From positions 344,501-408,500 of the forward strand of contig JAJGOT010000311.1 in NCBI GenBank assembly GCA_022457155.1: DNA of 64,000 bases, written 5' to 3'. The notes beneath the pieces were generated by a model, which saw only the letters and a list, made by a program, of their open reading frames with translations, was not told where the DNA came from and did no database searches. This document shows positions 63,993 to 64,000 of the stretch, piece by piece. Numbering within the stretch: position 1 is the stretch's first letter; the number at the start of each line of letters is the position of its first letter. The translations under genes and the position numbers were made by a program. The stretch is from Cladopsammia gracilis. Its lineage: Eukaryota; Cnidaria; Anthozoa; Scleractinia; Dendrophylliidae.

Positions 63993-64000
63993 TCTTATTA

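Larger units (their letters stand above)
55299..64000 (-). mobile_element. Polinton/adintovirus-like DNA element (partial)
   Basis: A contiguous set of minus-strand genes typical of Polintons/adintoviruses is present: double-jelly-roll-type capsid, core protein, adenain-like protease, zinc-ribbon protein, PLA2-domain protein, rve integrase with chromodomain, and protein-primed-type PolB. The packaging ATPase and minor capsid protein are not seen and presumably lie beyond 64,000. None of the reading frames is broken by a stop inside a domain, which suggests a young copy. It lies beyond the 5'-most HECTD4 exon of the window, on the same strand, so probably within a HECTD4 intron. Confidence 0.92.

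Overview
The window looks like nuclear DNA of an intron-rich animal, most likely a cnidarian and probably an anthozoan or stony coral. That is inferred from animal orthologues broken into dozens of small GT-AG exons, a Penelope-like retroelement with a GIY-YIG domain, tRNA-derived SINEs, many short foldback transposons, and a Polinton/adintovirus-type element. No bacterial operon features are present.

Layout. (1) 1-16.9 kb holds no host gene that I can support. It contains interspersed repeats, nested MITEs, foldback elements and a broken Penelope-like retroelement. (2) 16,930-44,512 (+) is a complete MORC2-like gene. I could place 40 coding exons whose phases all agree, giving 1,027 codons plus a stop. 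Its introns carry a TTAA-flanked MITE, a LINE fragment, a decayed Harbinger element, SINEs, foldbacks and an 88-bp minisatellite. (3) 54,141-45,700 (-) is the 3' end of a HECTD4-like HECT E3 ligase gene. Eleven coding exons include the last one, with the catalytic cysteine. It runs tail to tail with the MORC2-like gene, and its 5' part lies beyond the window. (4) 55.3-64 kb (-) is part of a Polinton/adintovirus-like element that appears to sit in a HECTD4 intron of at least 9.8 kb. In transcription order it encodes a major capsid protein, a virion core protein, an adenain-like maturation protease, a small zinc-ribbon protein, a PLA2-domain capsid protein, an integrase with chromodomain, and protein-primed-type DNA polymerase B. 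The remaining genes and the far terminus lie beyond 64,000.

Most interesting observation. In the Polinton-like element, four genes start with ATG (capsid, core, zinc-ribbon, polymerase). The other three (protease, PLA2 protein, integrase) have no ATG at the start of their conserved domain. Each of these three overlaps the end of the gene before it in the -1 frame, and each overlap contains a slippery heptamer in the correct phase: A_AAA_AAC before the protease, G_GAA_AAC plus a GC-rich hairpin 7 nt downstream before the PLA2 protein, and G_GGA_AAC before the integrase. The simplest reading is that this DNA element makes its protease, PLA2 protein and integrase by -1 ribosomal frameshifting, in a gag-pro-pol-like way. 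This is inferred from sequence only.
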